8,061 nt of DNA from an uncultured Lachnospiraceae bacterium (GCA_934371475.1 CAKRNX010000102.1:1-8061); one strand, 5' to 3'; positions 1 to 5,744 are shown, counted from the first letter of the stretch. Program-made: numbers and translations. Notes: generated by a model not told the origin, from the letters alone.

Positions 1-135
1 GCATCATGGTATACCCGCAGGGTGTTTCCTCTGTTTTGCTGCACAGCATCATGGTATACCCGCAGGGTGTTTCCTCTATTTTGCTGCACAGCATCATGGT
101 ATACCCGCAGGGTGTTTCCTCTGTTTTGCTGCATA
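1..135. repeat. Three direct tandem copies of a 45-bp unit
   Basis: The copies are at 1-45, 46-90 and 91-135, head to tail with no spacer, and an 8-base start of a fourth follows at 136. The middle copy differs at position 78 (a for g) and the third at 134 (t for c). Each contains the palindrome GGTATACC. The array may continue left of the window. The near identity suggests slippage or recombination-driven expansion, and copy number may be compressed or variable in assemblies. It encodes the 15-residue repeats of the minus-strand frame. Confidence 0.95.
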
Positions 136-221
136 GCATCATTCAAAAGCTTCCCTATATAATAGGAAGAAACTCTCACTCTTTCAAGAATATCGGAGCA
201 TTCTTGCTGCGAGGTGGGCAT
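1..221 (-). CDS. Unrecognised protein with 15-residue tandem repeats (partial, runs off left edge)
   Basis: The frame is open from an ATG at 221 to the window edge, giving 73 complete codons with no stop. The start is supported by GGAGGT at 228-233, 6 nt before the ATG. Residues 1-29 are non-repetitive (MPTSQQECSDILERV..., then SSYYIGKLLNDA). From residue 30 the unit (M/V)QQNRGNTLRVYHDA recurs three times and continues past the edge. The unit is polar and basic with no membrane segment or signal peptide. DNA copies differ at single bases, so the expansion is recent. A 45-bp unit keeps frame whatever the copy number. The gene lies 59 bp after iscU on the same strand, but a hairpin covers its ribosome site, so coexpression is uncertain. 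I do not recognise the family. The same DNA is also open in other frames because the period is a multiple of three. This frame is preferred because only it has a good ribosome site. Confidence 0.6.
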   Translation of the reverse strand, partial: MPTSQQECSDILERVRVSSYYIGKLLNDAMQQNRGNTLRVYHDAVQQNRGNTLRVYHDAVQQNRGNTLRVYHD

Positions 222-223
222 AA

Positions 224-277
224 AAATACCTCCGCGACAGACAGATGCAACAAACATCTGCTGTTTTGGAGGTATTT
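224..277 (-). promoter_or_regulatory. Long hairpin after iscU that pairs the downstream Shine-Dalgarno; possible terminator or attenuator
   Basis: On the plus strand AAATACCTCC (224-233) pairs perfectly with GGAGGTATTT (268-277). After a 3x3 internal loop, ACAG (237-240) pairs with CTGT (261-264), and CAGATG (242-247) with CATCTG (255-260). This leaves one bulged base and a 7-nt loop, so about 20 bp form in total. On the minus strand the stem starts 3 nt after the iscU stop and is followed by a run of five T, which fits an intrinsic terminator. The same 3' arm contains the GGAGGT of the next frame, and its partner arm is an exact anti-Shine-Dalgarno. It could therefore terminate the isc transcript, block translation of the repeat protein, or both. 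The structure is directly visible; its function is inferred. Confidence 0.65.
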
Positions 278-280
278 CTT

Positions 281-724
281 TTAGTATTCTTCTTTCTCAG
301 CCTCTTCGCCTTCGTGAATATCAGCCTTGGGTTTCTTTAATCCCTCAATGGTGATATGATGCTTCTCGGCATAATCCCACAGAGCGGCATGAATTGCCTC
401 CTCTGCCAGCAGAGAACAGTGGACTTTTACAGGAGGAAGTCCGTCCAGAGCTTCCATAACTGCCTTGTTAGTCACTTCCATCGCTTCCTGAATAGATTTG
501 CCCTTCACTAGCTCTGTTGCCATGCTGCTGGTAGCTACTGCTGCGCCGCAGCCAAATGTTTTGAACTTGCAATCGCGGATGATTCCGTTGTCATCAATAT
601 CCAGATAAATTCTCATGATATCTCCGCATTTTGCATTGCCCACAGTACCTACACCGCTGGCATTTTCAATCTCTCCCACATTTCTCGGATGCTGGAAATG
701 GTCCATTACTTTTTCACTGTACAT
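281..724 (-). CDS. iscU: Iron-sulfur cluster assembly scaffold IscU (NifU N-terminal family)
   Basis: This 147-residue cytosolic scaffold receives sulfur from IscS, assembles a [2Fe-2S] cluster and passes it to target proteins. The three cluster cysteines are C33 (AKCGD), C59 (FGCGAA) and C103 (KVHCS), with the accessory D35 and H102. LPPVK (96-100), the motif that HscA-type chaperones bind in other bacteria, is kept although no hscA is in view. The tail from about 130 is charged and acidic. The start at 724 is preferred over an upstream ATG at 817: it has AGGAG at 733-737 with 8-nt spacing, and the protein then begins MYSEKVMDHFQHPRN as the family usually does. It is the third gene of the iscR-iscS-iscU operon and is separated from iscS by 107 bp, a looser junction than iscR-iscS. 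Confidence 0.95.
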   Translation of the reverse strand: MYSEKVMDHFQHPRNVGEIENASGVGTVGNAKCGDIMRIYLDIDDNGIIRDCKFKTFGCGAAVATSSMATELVKGKSIQEAMEVTNKAVMEALDGLPPVKVHCSLLAEEAIHAALWDYAEKHHITIEGLKKPKADIHEGEEAEKEEY

Positions 725-755
725 AATCTGATCTCCTATTCTTTCCGTACTTGCC

Positions 756-772
756 ACAGACCATCTGCCTGC
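756..772. repeat. 17-bp direct repeat upstream of the iscU ribosome site (copy 1)
   Basis: The sequence ACAGACCATCTGCCTGC matches 2036-2052 with one difference. Both copies precede the ribosome site of an isc gene on the minus strand, and both are preceded on that strand by a TGCAGTG. The minus-strand core CAGA(C/T)GGTCTG is a short palindrome. It may be a decayed duplication of the 3' end of iscR or a small RNA structural element. No known role. Confidence 0.45.
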
Positions 773-831
773 AGCACTGCAAATTGATATCCCGTTGCTT
801 ACAGCGGAATCCCTCATTTCATCAACAAGTA

Positions 832-2013
832 TTATTTCTGTTTTCTTACAAAATCCTCATACAGCGGAGACATGCTGCGCAGGCGCTCAACAATCCGCTT
901 GATTGTATCTACGGTAAAATCAATATCTTCTTTGCTGGTCTCCTCGCTGAGTGTCAGGCGCAGAGAACCGTGCGCAATCTCATGAGGCAGTCCGATTGCC
1001 AGCAGCACATGGGACGGATCCAGGGAACCTGATGTACAGGCAGAACCGCTGGATGCGCAGATTCCTTCCATATCCAGCATAATCAGCATAGACTCACCCT
1101 CTACGAACTGGAAGCTGAAATTCACATTGTTCGGCAATCTCTTCTTGGGATCTCCGTTTAGTCTGGTGTAGGGAATCTCCTTCATCACACGACTGATCAT
1201 ATAGTCTCTCAGCTCAATCTCTTTGGCTGCGCGCTCTTTCATGGTAGCTGCTGCCATCTCGGCTGCTTTACCAAATCCTACAATACCGGGAATATTCTCA
1301 GTACCTGCACGACGCTTGCGTTCCTGTGCTCCGCCATGTACAAAGGACTGAATCTTGACGCCTTTGCGGATGTAGAGGAAGCCAATCCCCTTGGGTCCGT
1401 GAAGCTTGTGACCGCTGGAACTCAACATATCGATATGCAGCTCATCTACATTAATCGGTACCTGACCAAATGCCTGCACAGCATCTGTATGGAACAGAAT
1501 CCCGTGCTGATGAGCAATCTCACCGATCTCTTTGATCGGCTGAATAGTTCCGATCTCATTGTTGGCAAACATCACAGAAATCAGGATGGTATCCGGGCGG
1601 ATCGCCTTCTCCAGCTCAGAGAGTTTCACTACGCCGAACTCATCCACATCCAGATAAGTCACTTCAAATCCTCTCTGTTCCAGATATTGACAGGTGTGAA
1701 GGATCGCATGATGCTCAATCTTTGTGGTAATAATGTGTTTTCCTTTAGAAGCATATGCCTCTGCGGTAGCCTTCAGCGCCCAGTTATCGGACTCGGAACC
1801 GCCTGCTGTAAAATAAATCTCATTTTCTTTAGCGCCCAGCACTTTCGCAATCTGCGCACGGCCCGCAGTCATAGCCTCTTTGCTCTCCTGACCCAGGCTG
1901 TAAATGGAAGAAGCATTGCCGTAATGCTCTGTGAAATACGGAAGCATTGCTTCTACTACCTCCGGCGCTGTCTTGGTCGTCGCCGCATTATCCAGATAAA
2001 TTATTTTCTTCAT
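832..2013 (-). CDS. iscS: Cysteine desulfurase IscS (NifS-like, class I PLP enzyme)
   Basis: This PLP-dependent enzyme converts L-cysteine to L-alanine and carries the sulfur as a cysteine persulfide to IscU and probably to tRNA thiolation. The 393-residue product shows YLDNAATT at 6-13, the cofactor-stacking H101 in EHHAIL, D177 and Q180 in HTDAVQ, the Schiff-base lysine K203 in SSGHKLHGPKG, RRAGTEN at 234-240, and the catalytic C326 in SSGSACTSGS. Length and motifs match group I IscS/NifS enzymes. The start at 2013 is chosen over an in-frame ATG at 2070 because MKKIIYLDNAATT is the normal N-terminus and AAGGAG (2025-2030) lies 11 nt upstream; the longer form would overlap iscR. Only 5 bp separate it from the iscR stop, and its ribosome site lies within the iscR 3' end, so translation is probably coupled. 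Confidence 0.96.
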   Translation of the reverse strand: MKKIIYLDNAATTKTAPEVVEAMLPYFTEHYGNASSIYSLGQESKEAMTAGRAQIAKVLGAKENEIYFTAGGSESDNWALKATAEAYASKGKHIITTKIEHHAILHTCQYLEQRGFEVTYLDVDEFGVVKLSELEKAIRPDTILISVMFANNEIGTIQPIKEIGEIAHQHGILFHTDAVQAFGQVPINVDELHIDMLSSSGHKLHGPKGIGFLYIRKGVKIQSFVHGGAQERKRRAGTENIPGIVGFGKAAEMAAATMKERAAKEIELRDYMISRVMKEIPYTRLNGDPKKRLPNNVNFSFQFVEGESMLIMLDMEGICASSGSACTSGSLDPSHVLLAIGLPHEIAHGSLRLTLSEETSKEDIDFTVDTIKRIVERLRSMSPLYEDFVRKQK

Positions 2014-2018
2014 CTCTT

Positions 2019-2516
2019 CTATCTCTCCTTTTCTGACAGACCGTCTGCCTGCTCTTTTCTCACACTGCATCCGGCCCCTGGCTTTCTAAATTTTTCCCAT
2101 GCGCTTCGGCTCTCCTCCACCAGCTTGTCAAGGCGGATCCCATCTACTGTTCTGGCAATACTGTCATTAATCCTCTGCCATACGTACTTGGATACACACA
2201 CCTCACTGCCTTCGCAGCCTTCCGTGGATAATCCCGGACAGCTCACCGCATCCAGATTCCCCTCCACAGCCCGGAGCACATCTCCTACAGAAATCTCCTC
2301 AGCCGGTTTTGCCAGTTTGTATCCTCCCTGTGCCCCACGGCTGCTGACCACAAGCCCCGCCCGCTTCAGTTTCGCCATCAGCTGCTCCAGATATGCCTCT
2401 GAGATATCCTGCCTGCCGGCAATGCTGCTGATCGACACTGGCTCTGCATCATCACTGTGAACAGCCAGATCAATCAGGGCTCTCAGCCCATATCTTTCCT
2501 TTGTGGAAAATTTCAT
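2019..2516 (-). CDS. iscR: Rrf2-family Fe-S cluster regulator, IscR type
   Basis: This 165-residue transcription factor likely senses Fe-S cluster status and represses its own operon. Residues 1-66 form the winged helix of the Rrf2 family: MKFSTKERYGLRALIDLA, the recognition region SEAYLEQLMAKLKRAGLV with E44, and the wing SRGAQGGY. Three cysteines, C93, C101 and C107 (C-x7-C-x5-C), stand where E. coli IscR has its cluster ligands (C-x5-C-x5-C). That favours IscR over CymR or other cysteine-poor Rrf2 proteins. The tail is basic. The start at 2516 has GAGG at 2524-2527, 7 nt upstream. It is the first gene of the operon, with a near-consensus promoter and a palindromic site over the transcript start. 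I infer autorepression. Confidence 0.9.
   Translation of the reverse strand: MKFSTKERYGLRALIDLAVHSDDAEPVSISSIAGRQDISEAYLEQLMAKLKRAGLVVSSRGAQGGYKLAKPAEEISVGDVLRAVEGNLDAVSCPGLSTEGCEGSEVCVSKYVWQRINDSIARTVDGIRLDKLVEESRSAWEKFRKPGAGCSVRKEQADGLSEKER
2036..2052. repeat. 17-bp direct repeat upstream of the iscS ribosome site (copy 2)
   Basis: The sequence ACAGACCGTCTGCCTGC lies within the iscR 3' coding end, just upstream of the AAGGAG of iscS. It matches 756-772 at 16 of 17 bases. See the partner copy for interpretation. Confidence 0.45.
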
Positions 2517-2530
2517 TTTCTCACCTCATT

Positions 2531-2555
2531 AATTCCGACTTTTTTACTTGGAATT
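2531..2555. promoter_or_regulatory. Candidate IscR operator (25-bp imperfect palindrome)
   Basis: The arms AATTCC (2531-2536) and GGAATT (2550-2555) are perfect inverses around CCGACT...T-rich...ACTTGG. Eight of the twelve symmetric base pairs match. Aligned with the E. coli type 1 IscR consensus (ATASYYGACT-RWWWY-AGTCRRSTAT), the inner part YYGACT-n-WWWYA-n-T-n-RR is kept, while the outer bases differ. It covers about +4 to +28 of the predicted transcript, a good position for repression. The palindrome is seen directly; the regulator assignment is inference. Confidence 0.55.
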
Positions 2556-2564
2556 TCTTTTTGA

Positions 2565-2593
2565 ATAATAGCACCGAGCCGCAGTTCTGTCAA
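2565..2593 (-). promoter_or_regulatory. Housekeeping sigma promoter of the isc operon
   Basis: A perfect -35 TTGACA (2588-2593) and the -10 TATTAT (2565-2570) are separated by exactly 17 bp on the minus strand. The predicted start is near 2558, giving an untranslated leader of about 42 nt before iscR. The strength of the promoter suits a gene set kept down by a repressor. Confidence 0.88.
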
Positions 2594-2646
2594 GCCCTTC
2601 TTCTTCATATATTTTTTCAAGCTGCATTTCCCGGAGAAACGCCATT

Positions 2647-4353
2647 ATGAAAAAAATTATCTTTTTCTCTCTTGTTCCGCATATAGGTAAGCTTCGTAAG
2701 CAACCCGAAACCCAAAGGCACCAGGTGGCTCCTTACACATCCACACGGGCACACAGATACTCCTTCCATTCCACACGGGGCATACGCCGGAAACCTCTTA
2801 TTTCACAGAACGTAATTCCCTGTGAAATAAAAAATACTGCCGTGCTTACCGCCGCCAGCCTGATCTGCCGACTCATTGGCTTCTATTATAAAATATTCCT
2901 GGCTTCTCTGATCGGTGCGGAAGGGATCGGCATTTATCAGATGGTATTCCCTATCTTTCTTTTCTGTACCTGCCTGGCCTCCTCCGGTATGCAGACCGCA
3001 ATCTCCCGCTTTACTGCTGAAAGTCTTTCTCTGAACCATCCTGCCCGGGCACGCGCATATTTTTCTGCCGGTCTTACTATTTCTCTGACACTTTCCGGCA
3101 TCTCGGCTGCCCTTCTGTATCTGGCAGCACCTTTTCTGGCTTCCAGAGTCCTTGCCGATGAACGCTGTCTTTCCCTGCTGCGCCTGATGGCAGCTGCTAT
3201 TCCTCTGGAAACTATTCACAGCTGTACTTGCGCCTATTTTCTTGGACAAAAGAAATCTGCATTCCCCGCACTGTCCCAGCTGGCAGAACAGCTTGCACGT
3301 ACAGGCTCTACGTTTTTGCTGTTTTATATGCTATATCACAACAACAGTCCGTCTGCTCTCTTGGCAGTTTCCGGTCTGATAGCCGGTGAATCTGCTGCTG
3401 CCATTCTTTCCCTGGCTGCTCTCATTTTTGATAAAACACAACACCGCAGCTTGCAGGATGAAAACGGAAATTTCCAGACTCATCCGTTTTTCGACTCACG
3501 TCAGCTGCTCTCCACAGCTGTCCCGGTAACCGGAAACCGCCTGATGATCAGTTTTCTGCAAAGTGCCGAAGCCGCACTGCTTCCCCTGTGCCTTACACGT
3601 TTTTATCAGGAAAGCTCCGCAGCTCTCTCTTCTTACGGTATGCTGACCGGCATGGCACTGCCCCTGGTTCTATTTCCTACTGCCATCACCGGCTCTTATT
3701 CTCTTGTTCTCCTGCCTTCCGTATCAGAAGCTTCCGCCCGGCAAAATGGCAAAAAAATAGCAGCGATGATCCACTCTTCGCTGCTGTTTTCTCTGTATCT
3801 TGGCGTACTGTGTACCTCTGCTTTCTTATTATTTGGCCCTTCTCTCGGCAATCTGCTCTATCACAGGGAACAGGTGGGCAACTGCCTGATGACGCTGGCC
3901 TGGATCTGTCCTTTTCTGTACCTTTCCTCTACAATCAGCAGCATCCTGCACGGACTTGGAAAGACAATGCGTGTATTCTGGAACAATTTTGCAGGTATCA
4001 TGATCCGCCTCTGCTTCATTCTGCTCCTGGTTCCCCGCTTTGGTGTCAGTGGTTATTTGTGGGGACTGCTGGGCAGCCAGCTTGTCACCGCCCTTCTGGG
4101 ACTGACTGCTCTGAGATACAGCACTGTTTTTTCTTTCCCTGCTCTTGAAGGGATCCTGCTGCCCGCCGCGCTCTGTCTCGGATCCGCCTGCCCGCTGATG
4201 CTCCTGCAAAAGATTTTTCCTGTCCTCGCCTCACCCGACAGCTGGCAAACGCTTCTCATCTCCGCCATGCTCTGGGGCGGGCCGGTTCTGATGGGCTCTG
4301 TGGCAACACTGCGGCGGCAATTTCAATACAGGGCCTCGCAAGGAGGCCGATGA
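2647..4353 (+). CDS. spoVB: SpoVB-like lipid-linked oligosaccharide flippase (MATE/MOP superfamily)
   Basis: This 568-residue polytopic membrane protein resembles SpoVB, which supports spore cortex peptidoglycan synthesis, and the related MurJ/Wzx flippases. Family-like segments include NTAVLTAASLICRLIGFYYK then FLASLIGAEGIGIYQMVFP (63-102), SSGMQTAISRFTAE (112-125), and LPLVLFPTAITGSYSLVLLPSVSEA (338-362). Hydrophobic helices recur from about 64 to 555, consistent with 12-14 passes. The ATG at 2647 has GGAG 10 nt upstream. However, residues 1-60 are a basic, non-hydrophobic extension not typical of the family, and a later non-ATG start is possible though none has a convincing ribosome site. 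Residues 559-568 and the stop are encoded by a degenerate CRISPR repeat. Other paralogous polysaccharide exporters remain possible, so the exact subfamily is less sure than the fold. Confidence 0.82.
   Translation: MKKIIFFSLVPHIGKLRKQPETQRHQVAPYTSTRAHRYSFHSTRGIRRKPLISQNVIPCEIKNTAVLTAASLICRLIGFYYKIFLASLIGAEGIGIYQMVFPIFLFCTCLASSGMQTAISRFTAESLSLNHPARARAYFSAGLTISLTLSGISAALLYLAAPFLASRVLADERCLSLLRLMAAAIPLETIHSCTCAYFLGQKKSAFPALSQLAEQLARTGSTFLLFYMLYHNNSPSALLAVSGLIAGESAAAILSLAALIFDKTQHRSLQDENGNFQTHPFFDSRQLLSTAVPVTGNRLMISFLQSAEAALLPLCLTRFYQESSAALSSYGMLTGMALPLVLFPTAITGSYSLVLLPSVSEASARQNGKKIAAMIHSSLLFSLYLGVLCTSAFLLFGPSLGNLLYHREQVGNCLMTLAWICPFLYLSSTISSILHGLGKTMRVFWNNFAGIMIRLCFILLLVPRFGVSGYLWGLLGSQLVTALLGLTALRYSTVFSFPALEGILLPAALCLGSACPLMLLQKIFPVLASPDSWQTLLISAMLWGGPVLMGSVATLRRQFQYRASQGGR
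2798..2830. repeat. Perfect 11-bp inverted repeat inside the spoVB 5' region
   Basis: TTATTTCACAG (2798-2808) and CTGTGAAATAA (2820-2830) are exact inverses around 11 nt. There is no T-run after either arm, so an intrinsic terminator is unlikely. It lies at codons 51-62, at the boundary between the atypical N-terminal extension and the first membrane helix. It could be a regulator binding site if transcription or translation of spoVB really begins near here. Its function is unknown. Confidence 0.5.
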
Positions 4354-4416
4354 CAAGCTCCGTGTTGTTCTCATACTGCATGTTATTTCAACTCACGGCC
4401 TCACGAGGAGGCCGAC
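4320..4416 (-). CRISPR. Remnant type I-C CRISPR array: two 32-nt repeats and one complete spacer
   Basis: Repeat A at 4385-4416 (minus-strand start GTCGGCCTCC, end GAGTTGAAAT) has the length, stem and terminal GAAAT of type I-C repeats. Repeat B at 4320-4351 matches 26 of 32 positions. All six differences avoid the 6-bp stem GGCCTC/GAGGCC, falling in its 5-nt loop or outside. Between them is a 33-nt spacer (4352-4384), a normal I-C spacer length. No repeat occurs one spacer further left, so the degenerate copy B is the trailer end. A partial spacer of about 24 nt (4417-4440) precedes repeat A on the minus strand and joins cas3 coding sequence. There is no leader, cas1 or cas2, so the array cannot grow. 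Confidence 0.85.
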
Positions 4417-5488
4417 TCAGCACAACAGACTCCGGTAGCAACGCAAAATGTATTATGTGCTGTTTCTGTTTTTTCTTTGCGTGATACAGTGCGAAGCGAA
4501 GACTGCTGAGAGTCTTCCCTGCTCCGGTCGGCACCGTCAACCGATATAATTTCTGGTCCGCCTCTGCCGCTTCTTTACAGCAATCTGATATCTCCTGCCG
4601 GAAAACATTTAACTGTTTTCCATTTTCCGGATCATTCTGAATTTCATGTTTCATATACTGTTCAAAATGACCAATACAGTTCTGCCATATCTCCCGAATC
4701 TCTCCCTGTGAAATTTTTTTAGATAACGGAAGATTCTGAAAAAAACATGCGGTATCTGTCCAGTCTCCATCCATCAGCAGTGATAACGAAACCCGAAGAT
4801 ACATTCCCATGTAAAAATATCCGTTCCCGCAGCTTTTATCTGCTAATTTACAACGCTTAACAAAAGTATTCACTTTTTCAAATATCTCTTTATATGACTG
4901 TATTGCCCGTTCCCCGCATTTTTCCAGCAATTCTTCATCATATAGCTGAAAAAATGCCTCTTTCACCTGATCATATGCAATCTCTTTCTTCATACGCTGT
5001 TCCCGCAGACTCTGCCCGCTTTCCAGATTAATGCTGTCTGCCAGTCCGTGATGAAAATAAATCAGGCTGCTGACAAATTCCGAAACAGGCCATTCTTTTA
5101 CGATCTCCTCTGCGATTCTCCCACCGGCAGTAGAATAATCAAGCCCCTGCTTATGCACCTCATTACCATGTTCAAGAATATTTTCAAAATCTTCCTGATT
5201 TTCTGAGGCAAGTTTTCCGGCATCATGAAGAAGCGCCGCTAAACCCACCAGCTCCTTCAGTTCTGAAAGCGCACAAATCTCCTGAGAAAAAAGGGCTACA
5301 TTTTCTATATGCTCTCGCATAGACTGACACCTTTTTGTCATATAATCTACGTGAGCCAGTTTTTCTTTCACCAAAATATTTTTTTCCTTATCCGCGCCCT
5401 GCACTTTTTCTCCTAACTGCATATCACTGTACTCTCTGGAAACATTTCTATTCTCGCATCTGATATAAATATTTTCTATATTTAACAT
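4388..5488 (-). pseudogene. cas3: Truncated cas3 (HD nuclease plus start of helicase), type I-C
   Basis: Cas3 is the nuclease-helicase of type I CRISPR interference. This frame has 366 codons, against roughly 700-800 for a full I-C Cas3. The HD nuclease part is readable: H60 (REHIENVA), H88-D89 (LLHDAGK), H146-H147 (IYFHHG), and DGDWTDT at 240-246. The helicase begins with Walker A PTGAGKT (320-326) and SSLRFALYHAKKKQKQHIIHFA. Similarity then ends near residue 349. The remaining codons read a partial spacer, and from about residue 357 the CRISPR repeat, ending SRPPREAVS. DEAH motif II, motif VI and the C-terminal domain are absent, so helicase and interference functions should be lost. The ATG at 5488 has no ribosome site; starts at 5422 (ATG) or 5374 (TTG, with AAGGA upstream) are alternatives. 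Its promoter appears intact. Confidence 0.88.
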
Positions 5489-5496
5489 TTTATTTC

Positions 5497-5525
5497 ATTA
5501 TAATGTCATTAATATTATGCATCAA
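5497..5525 (-). promoter_or_regulatory. Promoter of the cas3 remnant
   Basis: On the minus strand -35 TTGATG (5520-5525) and a perfect -10 TATAAT (5497-5502) are 17 bp apart. The predicted start is near 5490, only about 2 nt before the first ATG. The transcript would thus be nearly leaderless for that start, or translation begins further inside. Confidence 0.7.
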
Positions 5526-5579
5526 GTATTAAAATTACCTAATCATTTATTGTTATTATCAGTATGTTTTCACAAACCC

Positions 5580-5744
5580 TAGAGCGTGTTTGAAAAAGGC
5601 TTTTTGTGAGCTGCGAATTCCAGTTTGTGGGAGATTTCGCCCGAATGAGAGCGGCGTAGCGGGGCTACGTCAACCGAATAAGGACAAAATATACCGCAAA
5701 GTGGGGCTCGTAGATCGCGGAAATGGTTTTTCAAACACGCTCTA
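5580..5744. mobile_element. 165-bp MITE-like element with 18-bp perfect terminal inverted repeats
   Basis: The ends TAGAGCGTGTTTGAAAAA (5580-5597) and TTTTTCAAACACGCTCTA (5727-5744) are exact inverses. The outermost TA on each side fits a TA target duplication, as used by IS630/Tc1-mariner transposases. The interior is also imperfectly self-complementary. The core CGTAGC-GGG-GCTACG (5655-5669) centres at 5662, the exact midpoint of the element, so the whole unit can form one long hairpin. It encodes no transposase and would depend on one elsewhere. It lies between the glgA terminator and the cas3 promoter. A non-mobile structured intergenic repeat is the alternative. Confidence 0.75.

Noticed and set aside
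1..135. 45-bp direct repeats as a CRISPR array
   Set aside because: The copies are head to tail with no spacers, and the unit is open in a frame with a good ribosome site.
6..284. Plus-strand frame encoding repeated MVYPQGVSSVLLHSI
   Set aside because: It has no ribosome site and is open only because the 45-bp period is a multiple of three; the minus-strand frame has GGAGGT and a sensible N-terminus.
725..817. Upstream ATG extending IscU by 31 residues
   Set aside because: The extension is not family-like, and the internal ATG at 724 has a well-placed AGGAG and the usual IscU N-terminus.
1336..2460. Long plus-strand open frame opposite iscS and iscR
   Set aside because: It is antisense to two clearly conserved genes and shows no recognisable domain or ribosome site.
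2798..2830. Inverted repeat as an intrinsic terminator
   Set aside because: Neither strand has a T-run after the stem, and it lies inside an open coding frame.
3588..4268. Alternative open frames on both strands within spoVB
   Set aside because: They overlap the membrane-protein frame, are low-complexity in composition and resemble no family.
4320..4416. A functional minimal CRISPR array
   Set aside because: There is no leader, no adaptation or effector genes, and one repeat is degenerate; it is better read as a remnant.
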